From: Adiantum capillus-veneris
Taxonomy: Eukaryota; Streptophyta; Polypodiopsida; Polypodiales; Pteridaceae
Length of the DNA: 64,000 bases
Direction of reading: 5' to 3'
Assembly: GCA_014529385.2 (NCBI GenBank)
Contig: CM043964.1
Location: 718,997-782,996, forward strand
This document shows, in pieces, positions 11,449 to 23,928 of this stretch. The notes beneath the pieces are model-generated. The model was not told the origin of the DNA. It saw nothing but the letters and a program-made list of their open reading frames with translations, and ran no database searches. Positions within the stretch are counted from its first letter, which is position 1. Each line of letters begins with the position of its first letter. Position numbers and translations under genes: made by a program.

Positions 11449-12090
11449 GAGTTTTAATGTCGTAGGAAACTATCTAAATAGACCTTAAAGATCCAGCCGA
11501 CAAGGAGTTGAACTCAAGACCTGTTATTTAAGAGGGAAATGGCATAACCAATCTAGCACACTTGGGTGATAGAAAGGTTATACCATTTTCCTTTTTTTAT
11601 TGACCCACACACACACCCCCACACACACGCACCCGAGAAGAAGAGAGTTTTAATGTCGTAGGGAACTATCCCAAGAGACCTTAAAGATCTAGCCGACGAG
11701 GAGTTGAACTCAAGACCTGTTATTCAAGAGGAAAATGGCATAACCAATCTACCACACTTGGGTGATAGAAAGGTTATACTATTTTCCCCTTTTTATTGGC
11801 ACTCACACACACACACACCCGAGAAGAAGAGAGTTTTAACGTCGTAGGAGACTATCCCAAGAGACCTTAAAGATCTGGCCAACGAGGAGTTGAACTCAAG
11901 ACCTATTATTCAGGAGGGAAATGGCATAACCAATCTACCACACTTGGGTGATAGAAAGGTTATCTCATTTTCCTCTTTCTATTGGCACACACACACACCC
12001 AAGAAGAAGAGAGTTTTAACGTCGTAGGAAACTATTCCAAGAGACCTTAAAGATCTAGCTGACGAGGAGTTGAACTCAAGACCTGTTAAA
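11449..12090 (-). repeat. Tandem ~180-195-bp repeat with tRNA-like promoter boxes (SINE-like)
   Basis: There are three full units and one partial unit, starting near 11448, 11644, 11830 and 12010, each separated by a (CA)n tract. On the minus strand each full unit has TGGTAGATTGG, resembling a pol III A box, and about 34 bp later GAGTTCAACTCC, resembling a B box, which is tRNA-like spacing. This suggests a tRNA-derived SINE that was amplified in tandem. A chance similarity is possible, because no full tRNA fold was established. Confidence 0.5.
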
Positions 12091-12120
12091 CAAAGAGAAA
12101 GATAGAGAGGATAAGAAACC

Positions 12121-12450
12121 AAAGAGAGAGAGAGAGAGAGAGAGGGGGAGAAGACAAAAGAGAGAGGTAAGGGGAGAAAACAAAGAGAGAAAGAGATTAT
12201 GTTAAAATTTAAATTAGATTAGGTTAGATTACATTTATATTTATGTTTATGTTGAGTTTAAGATTTGGTTAGATTTAGATTTACGTTAGATTAGATTTAG
12301 ATTTATTTAGGTTAGATTATATTAAATTTAGGTTTATTTTGAGTTAGATTTACGTTAGATTAGATTAGATTTAGGTTTATTTTGAGTTTAAGATGAATTT
12401 AGATCTAGATTTATGTTCGATGGACTATATTTTTTTAGATTTAGGTTATA
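12121..12450. repeat. GA-rich then TTAGATTTA-type simple repeats in CACTA-1
   Basis: A (GA)n stretch (12121-12195) is followed by about 260 bp of degenerate TTAGATTTAGGTTTA repeats without a coding frame. Confidence 0.75.
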
Positions 12451-12948
12451 TTTTAGTGCATGTCAATGAAGGTGCACTCATGATGTTAAGCATTGTATGA
12501 AAAACACTTGCTCATATGAAAAACACTGAAAAAGACTCCGTTTTCCTACATGAGAAAATTTCCTGCGCTCACAGTCTCGACAATCCATGTGGACCAACAA
12601 TTTCACTTGCATATTCGACTGTTGTTGCCATACAATAAGCCATCATGATCATCCAATGGAAGAGCAAATTGAGCCTACACAGAAATTAGTGATGCAAGAT
12701 GACGATTCCAAGGGGGTCGCACACACACACACACACTACACAGCCCTTCAAATCTAGAGTAAGAATTAAGTGCTTTGAGCAGGCATCAGCTACATTGCAA
12801 GAATGGCGTACTTGCATGCTACAGACAAAGATCTACTGTGAAAAGATGTTAAGATGCTATGAAATGCTACAGCTAGAGAAGAGGCAAAGGGATTTTGTCC
12901 ACTACATGCATGATCATTCAGACGTGGGTGTGTAGATTTCTTGTAGCC

Positions 12949-13060
12949 ACAAATATAGGCATTGACTAATAAAGATGAGATTATAACCCGGTGGCTTTGA
13001 TCTCCATGCATCTCTAGACCGAGGTGTGCGGGGATTGGACATGACTAGAGTATGTGAGGT
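12949..13060. repeat. Single hairpin-bearing unit shared with the CACTA-2 array
   Basis: The segment from ATATAGGCATTGACTAATAA through a hairpin around CTCTAGACCGAG to GAGTATGTGAGGTAGTTT matches the units at 42985-44390. The stem is partly decayed here. It precedes the CACTA-1 gene, and in CACTA-2 the array precedes the transposase region. Confidence 0.65.
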
Positions 13061-13074
13061 AGTTTACACTGTGA

Positions 13075-13182
<108 letters not shown>

Positions 13183-13195
13183 CAGAGTCATCATC

Positions 13196-13815
13196 ATGCT
13201 GCATGACAAGTTTCTCATTTCAACACGGGACGACCGCTTCAATAAAGACCTGATGAAGGTTCGAATGCATGAATACTGCAAGCACAAGCGTTCCGAAGTG
13301 CAAAAAGCAATTAATCATGGGTGGAACAAACCAAATTGGCTGGCCAAAGAAGATTGGAAGAACGCGAAGAAAGCAGCGTACGAGAATCTCGACAAGTGGA
13401 AGCGACAAAAGGAGACAAACAAAGTGCGAGTAGAGGCAGGAGCTCGCACCACTTGGGGAGCGGTGGGTGGGTATCATTTGAGGTTGATTTTGTAAGTGTT
13501 TTTTCATTTCTCTTAAAGTTTGATAGTTTAGGGTTTAGGGGTTTTAAAATTCTAACATAATGGATTCTTTGTATGTTTTGACATGACAAGAAGTGACCCC
13601 ACACCGTACGAGCGCGAGTACGCAAGCAGAAAGGGCTTAAACGCCCTGATAGACATTCTGAGTTCTCGTGGCGGCATGGTTAGTATTAGGGTTTACTCTT
13701 TTCTATTTGTTGTATTGTTTTATAAATTATATGTTTATACTTACAGAAAGCTGTCTTTTTTTTTTTGCAGAATCCGACAGATACACCGCTTGGACGCGAT
13801 GAGACATCTGATTAG
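13196..13815 (+). CDS. CACTA-1 accessory protein, three-exon model, Transposase_24-like
   Basis: An ATG just after the GA tract opens a 142-residue model with exons 13196-13491, 13591-13678 and 13771-13815. Intron 1 has GTAAGT and AG ends and keeps phase; intron 2 has GTTAGT and TTTTTTGCAG. The stop is TAG. The protein is charged and helical-looking (KRSEVQKAINHGWNKPNW, KKAAYENLDKWKRQKETNK) and resembles the Transposase_24 class of second proteins in plant CACTA elements, but it is shorter than usual. More 5' exons could lie beyond the GA tract. Frame-preserving introns make a real, recently working gene likely; the family name is tentative. Confidence 0.5.
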
Positions 13816-14239
13816 ACGACGTCAATCTAGCCGTAGCTAGAAAGCATTAGTTTCCTTTTGTCATAGCATATGTATCATGAGATGACGTTTATACGTCTTT
13901 TTGTAACTATTGGAAAACCATGTATATTTTTTCAATGGTGTTGTAACTATTACATTTGCAAAGTTTAATATTCAAGTGATTTTGCCTATTATGTGTACAA
14001 TTGTCATTCATTTACTTTCATCAATTTGCTTTTGTCAAATTTGTATCTTTATTCTGCAAATAATACTAAGGATGATGGAGTTAATGGTTATATTGTCTTA
14101 TGGGTGACTACTTTGGGTCTATATCTAAGCTTGCACTTTCTTTCAAAGGTGAATCTGGGCTTATATTGGATTCATTTAGGTTTACTTAATTATTGAAACA
14201 TTCAATATGATTGATGGGTGGTAGGCATTCAATGCCTTG

Positions 14240-14520
14240 CCACCAATGTTTTTTTCTCTCGAGCGTCTCTATGAGCATTTCTATATAAGGCTCTATAGCA
14301 TTGCTATAAATGTCGCTATAGGTGTCCAATAAACATAACTATCACTATCGCTATAGGAGTTGCTATATAGCGACGCCTATAGCGACACCTATAGCGATGC
14401 ATATAGCAACGGTTATAGTGACGATCATAGCTACGTTCTCGTATCGACGCTGTTAGCGACATTGGGGAGTATAAAAACCCAATGTATTTCGATCGCTAAC
14501 AGCGTCACAAGTGCACACAA
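14240..14520. repeat. Subterminal repeats of CACTA-1
   Basis: Many direct and inverted copies of a GTCGCTATAG / CTATAGCGAC motif lie next to the right end. Arrays of this kind are typical transposase binding regions of CACTA elements. Confidence 0.75.
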
Positions 14521-15004
14521 CCTCTTGTAGTGAATGGCAAATCTTGAAGCTCTCTCCCTACGAATCTATTCCGAAATATGTAGACAAGTTTTGGGACTTA
14601 CATCCCAAAGCCACTATCTTCAAAAAGATGGATGTTGGAGAGCAAAAACAACAATTTTGTGCGGGCAGAGTATGTCAACTTCCAAAGGCCTCGCACCATA
14701 TTTGTGATCATACACCATACCATGGTGGCCTCACAAATCCATTTCCAACAAGGGGCTAAGAAAAATATTAATTCCACGAAGAACAAGGACCGTAACAATG
14801 AGCCTAAGGGGAAGGACAATGTCCAAAAGTCTCCTAAAGGCAACGCCAACAACAACAAAGCTAAGGAGAAGGGAGTTTATAAAGGCAAAAATTAATTCTC
14901 TCCTGAAGAGCTTGAGCGTTATCGTAAAGATAACTGCTATTTCAAGTGCGGGAGCAAGGGCATGCCTATCGTGCTTGCCCCCACAAGAATACATGAAATG
15001 AGCC

Positions 15005-18000
15005 TCCTAGAGCTACCTTAGTCGACATCCAAGAAGAGGAAGCTAACCACAAAGGATCTCCTCTATGCCATGCTTGGAGAAAGGTAAGAGAGCATGATGC
15101 TTTTATTCTCTTTGACCCTCGCTCTACTCACAATTTCATATCCATAGAGTTGGCCACCAAGCTAGGTCTTTATATCTCCTCTCAAGCACGAGGATGTAAT
15201 CCTAGGGGCATCATGGTTTGATTGCATGGCTGCCAATGTTAAATTCCCTAAAAGAAAAATCTACTTTAGGTCCAGGGAAAAAGATATGTACATAGATGCC
15301 AAAGAGTTGGGTAACACAATACCCATTGTACATACTCAAGCTTTCAATAAGTCAATAAAGAGCTCTATTTCCGTGTACATGATTTTTGTTAAAGATTTTC
15401 AAAATGAACCTAATGCTTTAGCAAAAGAGAATATAAATAATCACAAGGAATGAGAGTTATCCAATTTCCTCAAGGGATTTCAAGATGTTTTTATTGATGA
15501 CATCCCTTGTGAACTACCTCCTAAAGGAGGCAATGATGACCATGAAATTGAACTTCTTCCGAGAAGTTCACCGCCTAATAAACCTATTTATAGAGTTTCT
15601 CAAGCTCAACAAGAGGAGATTATGCGGCAAGTGCATGAGTTAGTTGAGAAGGGCATGGTTAGGCCTAGCTCATCTCCAATTTTCTCACCCGTATTATTAG
15701 TGCAATAGAAAGAAGACACATATCATATGTGTGTCGATTATAGAGAACTAAATAGGATCACTATCAAGAATAGATTTCCCATTCCATGGGTAGAAGAACA
15801 AGTTGATAAGCTACAAGGGTCAAGCTACTTTAATAGGATTGACCTAAAAAGTGGCTACCATCAAATAAGGATAGTTGATCAAGACACTGTATAGACCGCA
15901 TTTCACACCACATTTGATCTTTATGAATACATTGTCATGCCTCTCTCTTGGCTTGACCAATGCACCAGCCACATTCAACCACTTGATGAGAAGCTATTCA
16001 GGCCTCACCGAACCTTTATCGGAGTGTTCTTTGATGATATAATCATCTACTCTAATTCATTAGACGAACACAAGCAACACCTCCAGCTAATATTTCAAGT
16101 CTTACGAGAGAATAAACTTTATATTAACGGAAAGAAAAGTGAGTTTTTCTTATGAGAGATGCAATAATTAGGTCACATTATCTCTCAAGATGGCATCCAA
16201 ATGGATCCATCCAAGCTAGAGGTAATAAAAGGATGGCCTAATCCAAGGAATCTTCATGAACTAAGAAGCTTTATAGATATGTGTGCATAGTATAGACGCT
16301 TCATAGAAAAGTTTTCACAAATCACAGGACCATTAGATGACCTAACCAAGAAAAATGTTAGCTATACATGGTCTACCAAGGAGAAAAATGCTTTCGAAAA
16401 GATTTATCTCAACTCGTGCTTACACTACAGGATCTCCCAAAGCCATTTGAGGTCCAATGTGATGCTTGTGGTGATTGCCTTGGAGCTATTTTTCTCCAAG
16501 AAGGGCACGCTATAGCCTATGAAAGGTGAAGGCTCGACCCTATTGAGAAATCTCTAGGCATATATGAAAAGGAACTCCTTGCAGTTCTACATGCCTTAGA
16601 CTTGTGGAAACACTATTTATTGGGGACTCCTTTCATTCTACAGACGGATCACCAAAGCCTTAAGTACTTCATGACGCATAACAAGCTCTCCGACAAACAA
16701 ATGAGGTGGGAAAATCTCATTTTGCAATTTCATTTTCATATTGCTCACATTGCTGGCAATCATAATCAAGTAGCGGATGCACTTTCAAGACGACCGAGAG
16801 TGAATGCAGTTTCCATAGAAACTCACAATGATCTATCTTCGATGATAGATGAGTATGCTTTTGATCCTGATTTTAGAGATGTGATTTCAGCCCTTGCACT
16901 AGGGAAGAAAGAGGAACCATTTACTTTACAAGATGATTATCTTGTCTATGGCAATAGACTATGAGTTACTAACTCACTATGTGAGAAAGTAATGTATGAA
17001 TCTCATGTTCCTTCTTATGTGGGGCTTAGAGGGATTCACTCTATCCTAAAAGGGATTGAGACATATTTCCATTGGCCTGCCATGATATTATACATACAAG
17101 AGTATGTTTCTAAATGTGTGGTATGCCAAAAGACACAGTTTGATAAAGGGAAGCAACATGGATTGCTTCAACCTTTGCCAATCCCTAATTCACCATGTGA
17201 GAACATATCCATGGATTTTATCTTTGGATTGCCTAAGTCTATCCATGGCCATACGGGAATATGGACGATAGTAGACAGGTTCAATAAGTAAGCTCATTTT
17301 ATACTTGTCAAAAAGACTATCAAATCCCATCAAATGGCAACCCTCTTCATATCACAAATCTTTAAGTACCATGGCTTGCTAATGTCCATAGTCTCGAATA
17401 GAAATCCTAGAATGACTAGTAATTTTTGGAAGGGTCTCTTTGAGAATTTAGGGACAAGGCTAAACTTCTCTTTGGCCTATCACCCGCAAACGGATGGCCA
17501 AAGTGAAATAGCTAACCTAAAAATTCTTGATCTACTAAAAGCCTATGTAACGGAAGTAGACCAAAGGTCCCATTGGGAGAAGTACTTACCCTTAGTGGAG
17601 TATTCATACAATAACATTGTACATACTTCCACAGGAAAAGCACCTTTTGTGGTAATTGAGGGAAGACCCAAAAGTCCCTTGCTACTTAAGGTACACGGGA
17701 AGATCTTCGCTACAGATGAGTATAGTCAAGACCTACAAGAATCTTTCCAAAAGATTAAGGATGCTATCTCTATCTCACAGCAAAGGAAAAAGGCTGTTGT
17801 TGTAAGCACATAAGAGCCCAAGACTTTAAAGAAAATGATTTGGTCTTGCTTAAATTTCCCAAGGCTTGATTAAGACACACGACGAGCAAGAATCCTACGG
17901 GACACCAAAAGTACTATGCTAAGTTAGCAAAAAGGTACTATGGTCCCTTCTAGATTCTTAGACCAATCAATCACATGGCCTATCAACTCAAGTTGCCCAG

Positions 18001-18280
18001 TCATTCAATGCTTTACATGTGAGCCTACTAAAGCCTTACAAAGGAGAGCCACCTCAAGAACCAACTATGGAAGACCCACCGGAAATCGAGGACCAAGAAG
18101 AGGTGATGGAGCCCGAGTCCATTCTCCAACATGAAGACAAGGTATTGAGAGGTGATAAGATTATCCGACGGTACCTTATTAAGTTTAAGAACTATCCTTT
18201 TGAAGATGCTAGATGGATGCAAGGCATACAGTTAAAGAATAACCTAAACCTTGTCAATGCTTACAATGTTTCCCTAGAGT
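15005..18280 (+). pseudogene. pol of C1: protease, RT, RNase H, integrase, chromodomain-like tail
   Basis: Protease remnant near 15100-15175 (LFDPRSTHNFIS). RT from about 15590 to 16150, with VDYRELN, LKSGYHQIR and FFDDIIIYS. RNase H near 16450-16800, ending ADALSRRP. Integrase from about 16990, with the CVVCQK zinc-binding pair, core motif MDFIFGLP and YHPQTDGQSE. The second catalytic Asp region reads SNRNPRM, so the Asp is lost, and QSEIANL replaces the usual E-R-x-N. A chromodomain-like tail lies at 18130-18230 (VLRGDKIIRRYLIKF). Several stops and shifts (for example in RT near 15705 and 15892, and at 16961) make it non-functional. Confidence 0.85.
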
Positions 18281-18625
18281 AAGCAAATGTACAAATGTTT
18301 AAAATGAAGAAATTATTTTTTGTCTTATAAGATTCTTTTTTTCTTTATTATGCACAAATGTTAAGTAGTATGCATGCTTAGAATCAAGTTTGTGGAGACG
18401 ACGTCTTCCAAACACCAAGTAGAGCTTGTCACTCTACTATAGAAGATTGATAGGACTAATGCACATACATGCTTGCGGTAGCTTAGGCTCTCAAGTGCCA
18501 AATGGATTAGTCATCCATTTTGTAACGATGTCTTAGGGTAAGATAGGGATCCTCTACCCGCTAGAAAAAAGACTAATGAACAGGGTTTATGTTCTCTACC
18601 CCATAGTCGAGGATGACTATGATTT

Positions 18626-18636
18626 CAAGAGAAAGG
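18626..18636 (+). other. Polypurine tract of C1
   Basis: A purine run, AAGAGAAAGG, lies directly before the TGATGTCAT that opens the 3' LTR. Confidence 0.6.
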
Positions 18637-20088
18637 TGATGTCATACTAACTAATATATAATTCTTCTAAATGATTTTCTCATGTTAAAATGATCATTTA
18701 ATATGGGGAAGTACCAGGGGAGAAAAAGCTAGAATATTGCTTAAGCTCGCAGATCAACCACAATAGGGATCCAAACGAGGGAAAGTAGGGATCCAAAGGG
18801 GGGGATCATCTGCAAAAGAGGAATGTGCATCAATGGGCTTCAAAGACCCTAAGGTTTAGCCCGTTAAGATTACAAATAGAACACTCACACACACTCAAGG
18901 CTCCCTTTACACAAAGGACATAGTGGACACATGTCAGCTCCCTGGCCCAGTTGCCCCCAAAATGTATTCAAATCCTATTGGATGGCCATAGAGGTGGACC
19001 AATGAGGATTAGGCTAGAGTACTTTTAGTTTAATTCATTTAAAAACACTTGATAAAAGAACCAAAAGAAATTAACCTCTCTAGAAGACTATTTTGGACAG
19101 TCTCCCAAGGGGTCCAATGAACATTTAATAGCCCAATGGCTTGCCTGATTCCTATTGGCCAAAAGACTAAGGGATCCAATGAGAGATTAATTGATTCATT
19201 TAATTACCTAAATCTCTCACAAAAGGAAAAAGGGGGACACACATCTGAAGGCTAGCCATTATGCTTTTAAATTCTTATTGGCTAAGCCTGGCATGAGCCA
19301 ATGGGGTGCCAGCATGAGTAAAATGCATGAGGGGTCGACCAAGAGAGAGAGGGCGACTGATTTTGGCTATGCATTGACACACACACACACAATCTCATGT
19401 GTGAAGCAAAGAAGACTCTCTCTCATTCTCAAGCTTTAATGGAAAGCTCATCATCTACTCCAAGCTTGTGAGAAGGGAGGACTACACCAACAACTCTTGG
19501 CTTTGTATGAAAATCCAACCAAGATCCAAGCTCCAATGCATTCTCACCTCCTCTCCCATGCTAATTACTAAGCTATGCTAAGATTTTATGAGTGATTATG
19601 TGAGGAGATATAGTTATTTCTTGTAAGAATACCCCTTCTTCTTCCCAACCTACTATAATATCCCGCTAGCTCTCACCATCTTCAAAAGTGTGTGAGGTCT
19701 TGCGTCTGAGATCAATGAGGAATTGATGTTCTATTTTAAAGTTTTTGCTTAGTGCTTGAAGTTTCCATCTTCATTGCATTAGCTAGTTATTGAAGGATCA
19801 CAAAGAGTTTTATTGTAAAATGTCTCCCTTGATGGGGGAAACCTATAATACAAAGCCTTTTGGGGGGGTGACGGTCTCCATGTAAATGTGATCCTCAACT
19901 GTTGTCAATAGCTTAATTTCTCTCTCTCTTGAAGTATTGTTCATGATCTAACTAGGTGTTATGATTTTTTTTGCTCTCTCCATCCAAGCACTCTTGTTTT
20001 GCTTATTAGGAATCTATTCTAATGAAATGCTCACTATGTTTATGCTATTTTGCACTACACTCAAGTTACTAGGCCATTAAATGTTACA
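18637..20088 (+). repeat. C1 3' LTR (about 1.45 kb)
   Basis: It opens TGATGTCAT and closes ATGTTACA. The last ~430 bp match the 5' LTR fragment at 8608-9043, and the first kilobase matches the reversed piece at 38435-39424 and, more distantly, the C2 LTR. The 5' partner of the start is missing, so the target duplication cannot be checked. Confidence 0.8.
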
Positions 20089-20312
20089 CTTTTTTCTGTC
20101 AAATGAGGATAGAAAACCATGTACCTAGACATAGGTTAATTAAGATTGATATTTAATCATGGTAGGTTTGTATATAAACTTAGGAAAAACACTTGTTCTC
20201 CCTATGGAATATTAAGATTATATTCAAAGGTTTTGTGCAATAGTGGTGAGGTTCTCTCACAGAGACTTGGGCATGGGGACACAAGGTTTTTTTGCTATAC
20301 ATTGTGCTATGT

Positions 20313-21104
20313 TGAATGTCATTAAATATCTAATATCTAACCAACCCAAATGATTTTCTCATATAAACTGATCATTTAATATGGAATAATAGACGGGAAC
20401 AAGGGTAAGAATATATACATGTGCTTACGGATCTATCTCAACACGGGGCCAATGGTAAAGGGGCCCAAATAAGAGATGGTTTGTCAAAGAGCAAGGTTAA
20501 CTAATGAATCTTAAAAGACCTTAGGGTTAGCTTCATTAAAGATCTCCAATGGTTAGTGTTAAAAGTCCTTTGACCTTAAGCAAACTAGGGCTGAGCTTGA
20601 GGTGGGAACCCGACCTACACTTAAGCAAGCTAGGGATGTGCTTGAGGTGAGAACCTTAAGCAAGCTAGGGTTGTGCCTGAGGTGGGAACCCGACCTAAAC
20701 TTAAGCAAACTAGGGTTGTGCTTGAGGTGGGAACCCGACCTAAACTTAAGCAAGCTAGGGCTGTGCTTGAGGTGGGAACTCCACCTAAGGTGCTTGTCAT
20801 GCTTGATGACTAAAGTACTTGAGGTACTTGCCACATTTAACGAGGAAGTTGCTTGAGAAGTTTCCTATGCATGGGTGGTAAGATGCTTGAGTAAAAAAGA
20901 GAACCTACACACTTAATGAGGAAGTTGCTTGAGAAACTTCCTATGCATAAAAATCCCAAAGCTAGGGGAATTCTAAAAGAGCACATGGGACACACGTCAG
21001 ACTCTCATTAAGCTTAACCACATGGTGTGCTTGAATGCTATTGGTTGGGCCAAAGAGGGGTCCAATGAGCTTCTACTTCCATCTAAAAAATATCTAAATA
21101 TTTT

Positions 21105-21159
<55 letters not shown>

Positions 21160-21312
21160 AGGTAAGGAGGAGGCTTGTCAAAAGACTACCCATGTACTTG
21201 ACTGCATGCTACATGTGATTGGCTAGGAGGAGAGGGGTCCAATGAGCTTGCAACATGCAGAAAGGTCACCACTCGCCCAAAGCAAAGAGGGGGGGTGCTA
21301 GGGGGATATACT

Positions 21313-21346
<34 letters not shown>

Positions 21347-22003
21347 ATTTACAAGGCCATTCTCACTTGGTGAAAGTTGAGGAACACCACCTCCTTCTCC
21401 AAGTTTGTGAGAGTGAAAGCCTACACCAACACTCTTGGCTATGGAATGAAAATACAACCAAGAGTCACGCTTCAATGCTTAAGCTTTCCATATTCTCCAT
21501 CTTAATTGCTATGCTATTATGTATGCTAGCAAGAACAGTAATGATAAGTGAGGAACTATTTCTTTCTCCTATGGAATGTTTCTTCTTCCTCTTCCCTATC
21601 CTCATTTCCTTGGTACTGAGGCTTGGGATAGTTAATGATTTCTTTTAAGTTATGTTATGCTTTTGATGCATGAAGCTTCCCATCTCCATTGCATCACCTA
21701 GGCTACAAGGAACACAAAGATTGTATTGTACCAAGTCTCTCTTGATGGGAGAAACTATAATACAAATGCCTATTAGAGGGGGGACCTCCGGCTCCATATG
21801 AATCCGGTCCTCAACTATTGTCATGTTCTCTAAAATCTCTCTCTATTGCAAAAGTATTGTTCATGCTAAGTTAACTACTACCATGCGTATGTTGCTACCA
21901 TCAATTAAGTTCAACCGCTATGCTCACAAAAAATCTCTCAAAAGTGCTTCACCTGATTTCCTAATTCCGCTACTCTCAAAGTTCATATGCAATTCCCATT
22001 ACA
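20313..22003 (+). repeat. C2 5' LTR
   Basis: It opens TGAATGTCATTAAATATC, similar to the C1 3' LTR start, and ends CCCATTACA. It has long (CT)n (about 21108-21158) and (CA)n (about 21314-21346) tracts and a ~45-bp tandem array. The PBS at 22005 has decayed to TGGTATGAGGGC. Confidence 0.68.
20577..20790 (+). repeat. ~45-bp tandem repeat in the C2 LTR
   Basis: About five units built on AAGCAAACTAGGGTTGTGC and TTGAGGTGGGAACCCGACCT, some shortened. They are absent from the C1 3' LTR, so the array arose in this branch. The open frames across it on both strands are repeat artefacts. Confidence 0.9.
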
Positions 22004-22417
22004 TTGGTATGAGGGCATTTGGTTTCTCTTTTCTTGCTTAAGAAAAGAGGTCCTTAAGTAGCCTATCAATGGTTGTTTTTGTTAATTATATTAGGGTAAG
22101 TGGGTATGGGATCTATTATCGGTTTTGTTGAGCCCACTATGTGGGATATGGTGCACACCTCGGGAGATTTGGTCTTAATAATGGAGTCTTTTTAGACTTG
22201 CCTACGGATTTACCATTATTGAGACATAAGAAGTCTGAAAGGAGCTATCCCTCGACAACTGCGCTATGCTAGACTCACTCCACTAGTGTCTATAAATAAC
22301 CAATTTGAGCCGTGGGTGTAGATACTTAAGTGCCTATTTTCAAAGGCTAAGAGGAGTAGAAACTAAGGTTTTGAATTGCTAAAGCATACACTAAGTAAAC
22401 ACATAAGTTTAACTAGC

Positions 22418-23375
22418 ATGGCTGACAATAACCAAGAGAGGATAATGAACATTAATAAGTTTGATTTTGCACATGAAGGTGCCAATGATGATTCCCCCAT
22501 GTTTGTTAATTATCTTATCACTAGGTTGCAACAACTATGGGCAACCCCACTTTGCAAGACGAAGTTACTCAAAAACTTTGTGCTTATGGGATTTCCTTTA
22601 CTCTCCAAGAGGAGAGAGAGCTTGCGAGGCCTCTTGAAGATACCCCCAAAAGAAGACTCTCTCCCATACGAGAGGAGGAATCCAAAGATCAAGAAAGCAA
22701 TGAATCCCTAAATTCCTTCGAAGATGTCGCTCCACGAAGAAGGAGGACCAAAAGATCTCCAACTCCTCCCAAGAGGAAACGGTTAACCAATAGTCCTCCT
22801 CGTCACTCCAAAAGGGAAGAGAGGAAATCAAGGAAGAAAAGGGCAAGAAACAGGTCACCCTCCTTCTTCTTCATCTTCCTCCTCTATCGATGAAAGCTAT
22901 GGCTATTCTTCTAAAGAATATAAGAGGGGAGTACATCGCAAATCTTACCCTCCATGGCGAAGGTCACAAAAGCTCAAGAAGTTCAAAAAGGGAGGAAAGA
23001 GTATCTCTTTTCTCACCTATGATGGCACATTTGGTGCTACTGACAAAGTATTGGCCATCATCCAACAATTTGATGTGGCCTTTGGAGATGAGGGTTTCAG
23101 GGAGTCCTCCAAGCTACACCATGTAGCTATGTACTTCCAAACATCAGCTCGTCAATGGTGGGCTAGCCTTCGAGGCAATGGAGAAGCCCCAAAGACATGG
23201 AAAACTCTGTGAGTTTCCATCATGAAGCAATTCCTTGAAAGTGATGCAAAGGACAAAGTGCTCACCAAATGGCGGAGTTTAAGGCTTCTCTCTCATGCAT
23301 CTATCCACAAATATGTGGAAAAGTTTTGGGATTTACATCTCAAGGCCTGTTACGAGACTGGGCACCCTCATATTG
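22418..23375 (+). pseudogene. gag of C2, frameshifted and truncated
   Basis: It starts MADNNQERIMNINKFDF and reads into a frameshift near 22540, continuing in another frame (MGNPTLQDEVTQKLC). A basic RS-like segment (RRTKRSPTPPKRKR, SKREERKSRKKRARNRS) follows, then a Retrotrans_gag-like region (ESSKLHHVAMYF, WWASLRGNGEAPKTW) up to YVEKFWDLHLKA. It ends abruptly before the zinc knuckle. The strongly basic serine/arginine-rich segment before the Gag core is a family trait shared with C1. Confidence 0.75.
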
Positions 23376-23548
23376 TAGTGATTAGCTGCAATTGGGATAG
23401 CTGGCGTAATGGTTAATTATGTGTTGTCTATTTATTTTCTAATTGAGTTGATGATGATTTTGTAGAGTGGAATGCGGGGAGTTGATGAAGAGGCACCGGA
23501 AATTACTCTTGGCCATTTTATAATTGCACAATATTTTAGAATCTCATT

Positions 23549-23883
23549 TCAATAAGCCACTATGGCTCTATAAATATTTGTGGTGGGAACTCCCCTTATG
23601 GGTCATGCAAGAACTAATGAGCTTCACTCATTTGCAAAAGTGGAGTGGTTGTTAAAAGATGCGTCTCAATTTTTGGCACCTTAAACTTAAAAATAATATA
23701 TTAAATACCAAATCCACAAGAGAGGTGCCATGGAGTTTAGAGCTAGATTTAGGCCTTTCTCTTGTAGATTTTCCTCTCTACTCTCTTATTCTATGGTTAT
23801 TTTGCTGTGTACTCTCTCATCTAGTCTTCATCCCTTACACATCTCTTAAACTCTCTTACAAGCATGTGTATGTCAATTCTATG

Positions 23884-23928
<45 letters not shown>

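Larger units (their letters stand above)
20313..23415 (+). mobile_element. C2: related Ty3/gypsy element, LTR plus truncated gag
   Basis: LTR, PBS, leader and the first ~950 bp of gag are present. The copy then breaks off near 23375-23415, where unrelated sequence and element B1 follow. The leader and gag are clearly homologous to C1, and C2 serves as the empty-site reference for the MITE-like insertion and for CACTA-1. The 224 bp between C1 and C2 (20089-20312) hold nothing I recognise. Confidence 0.72.
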
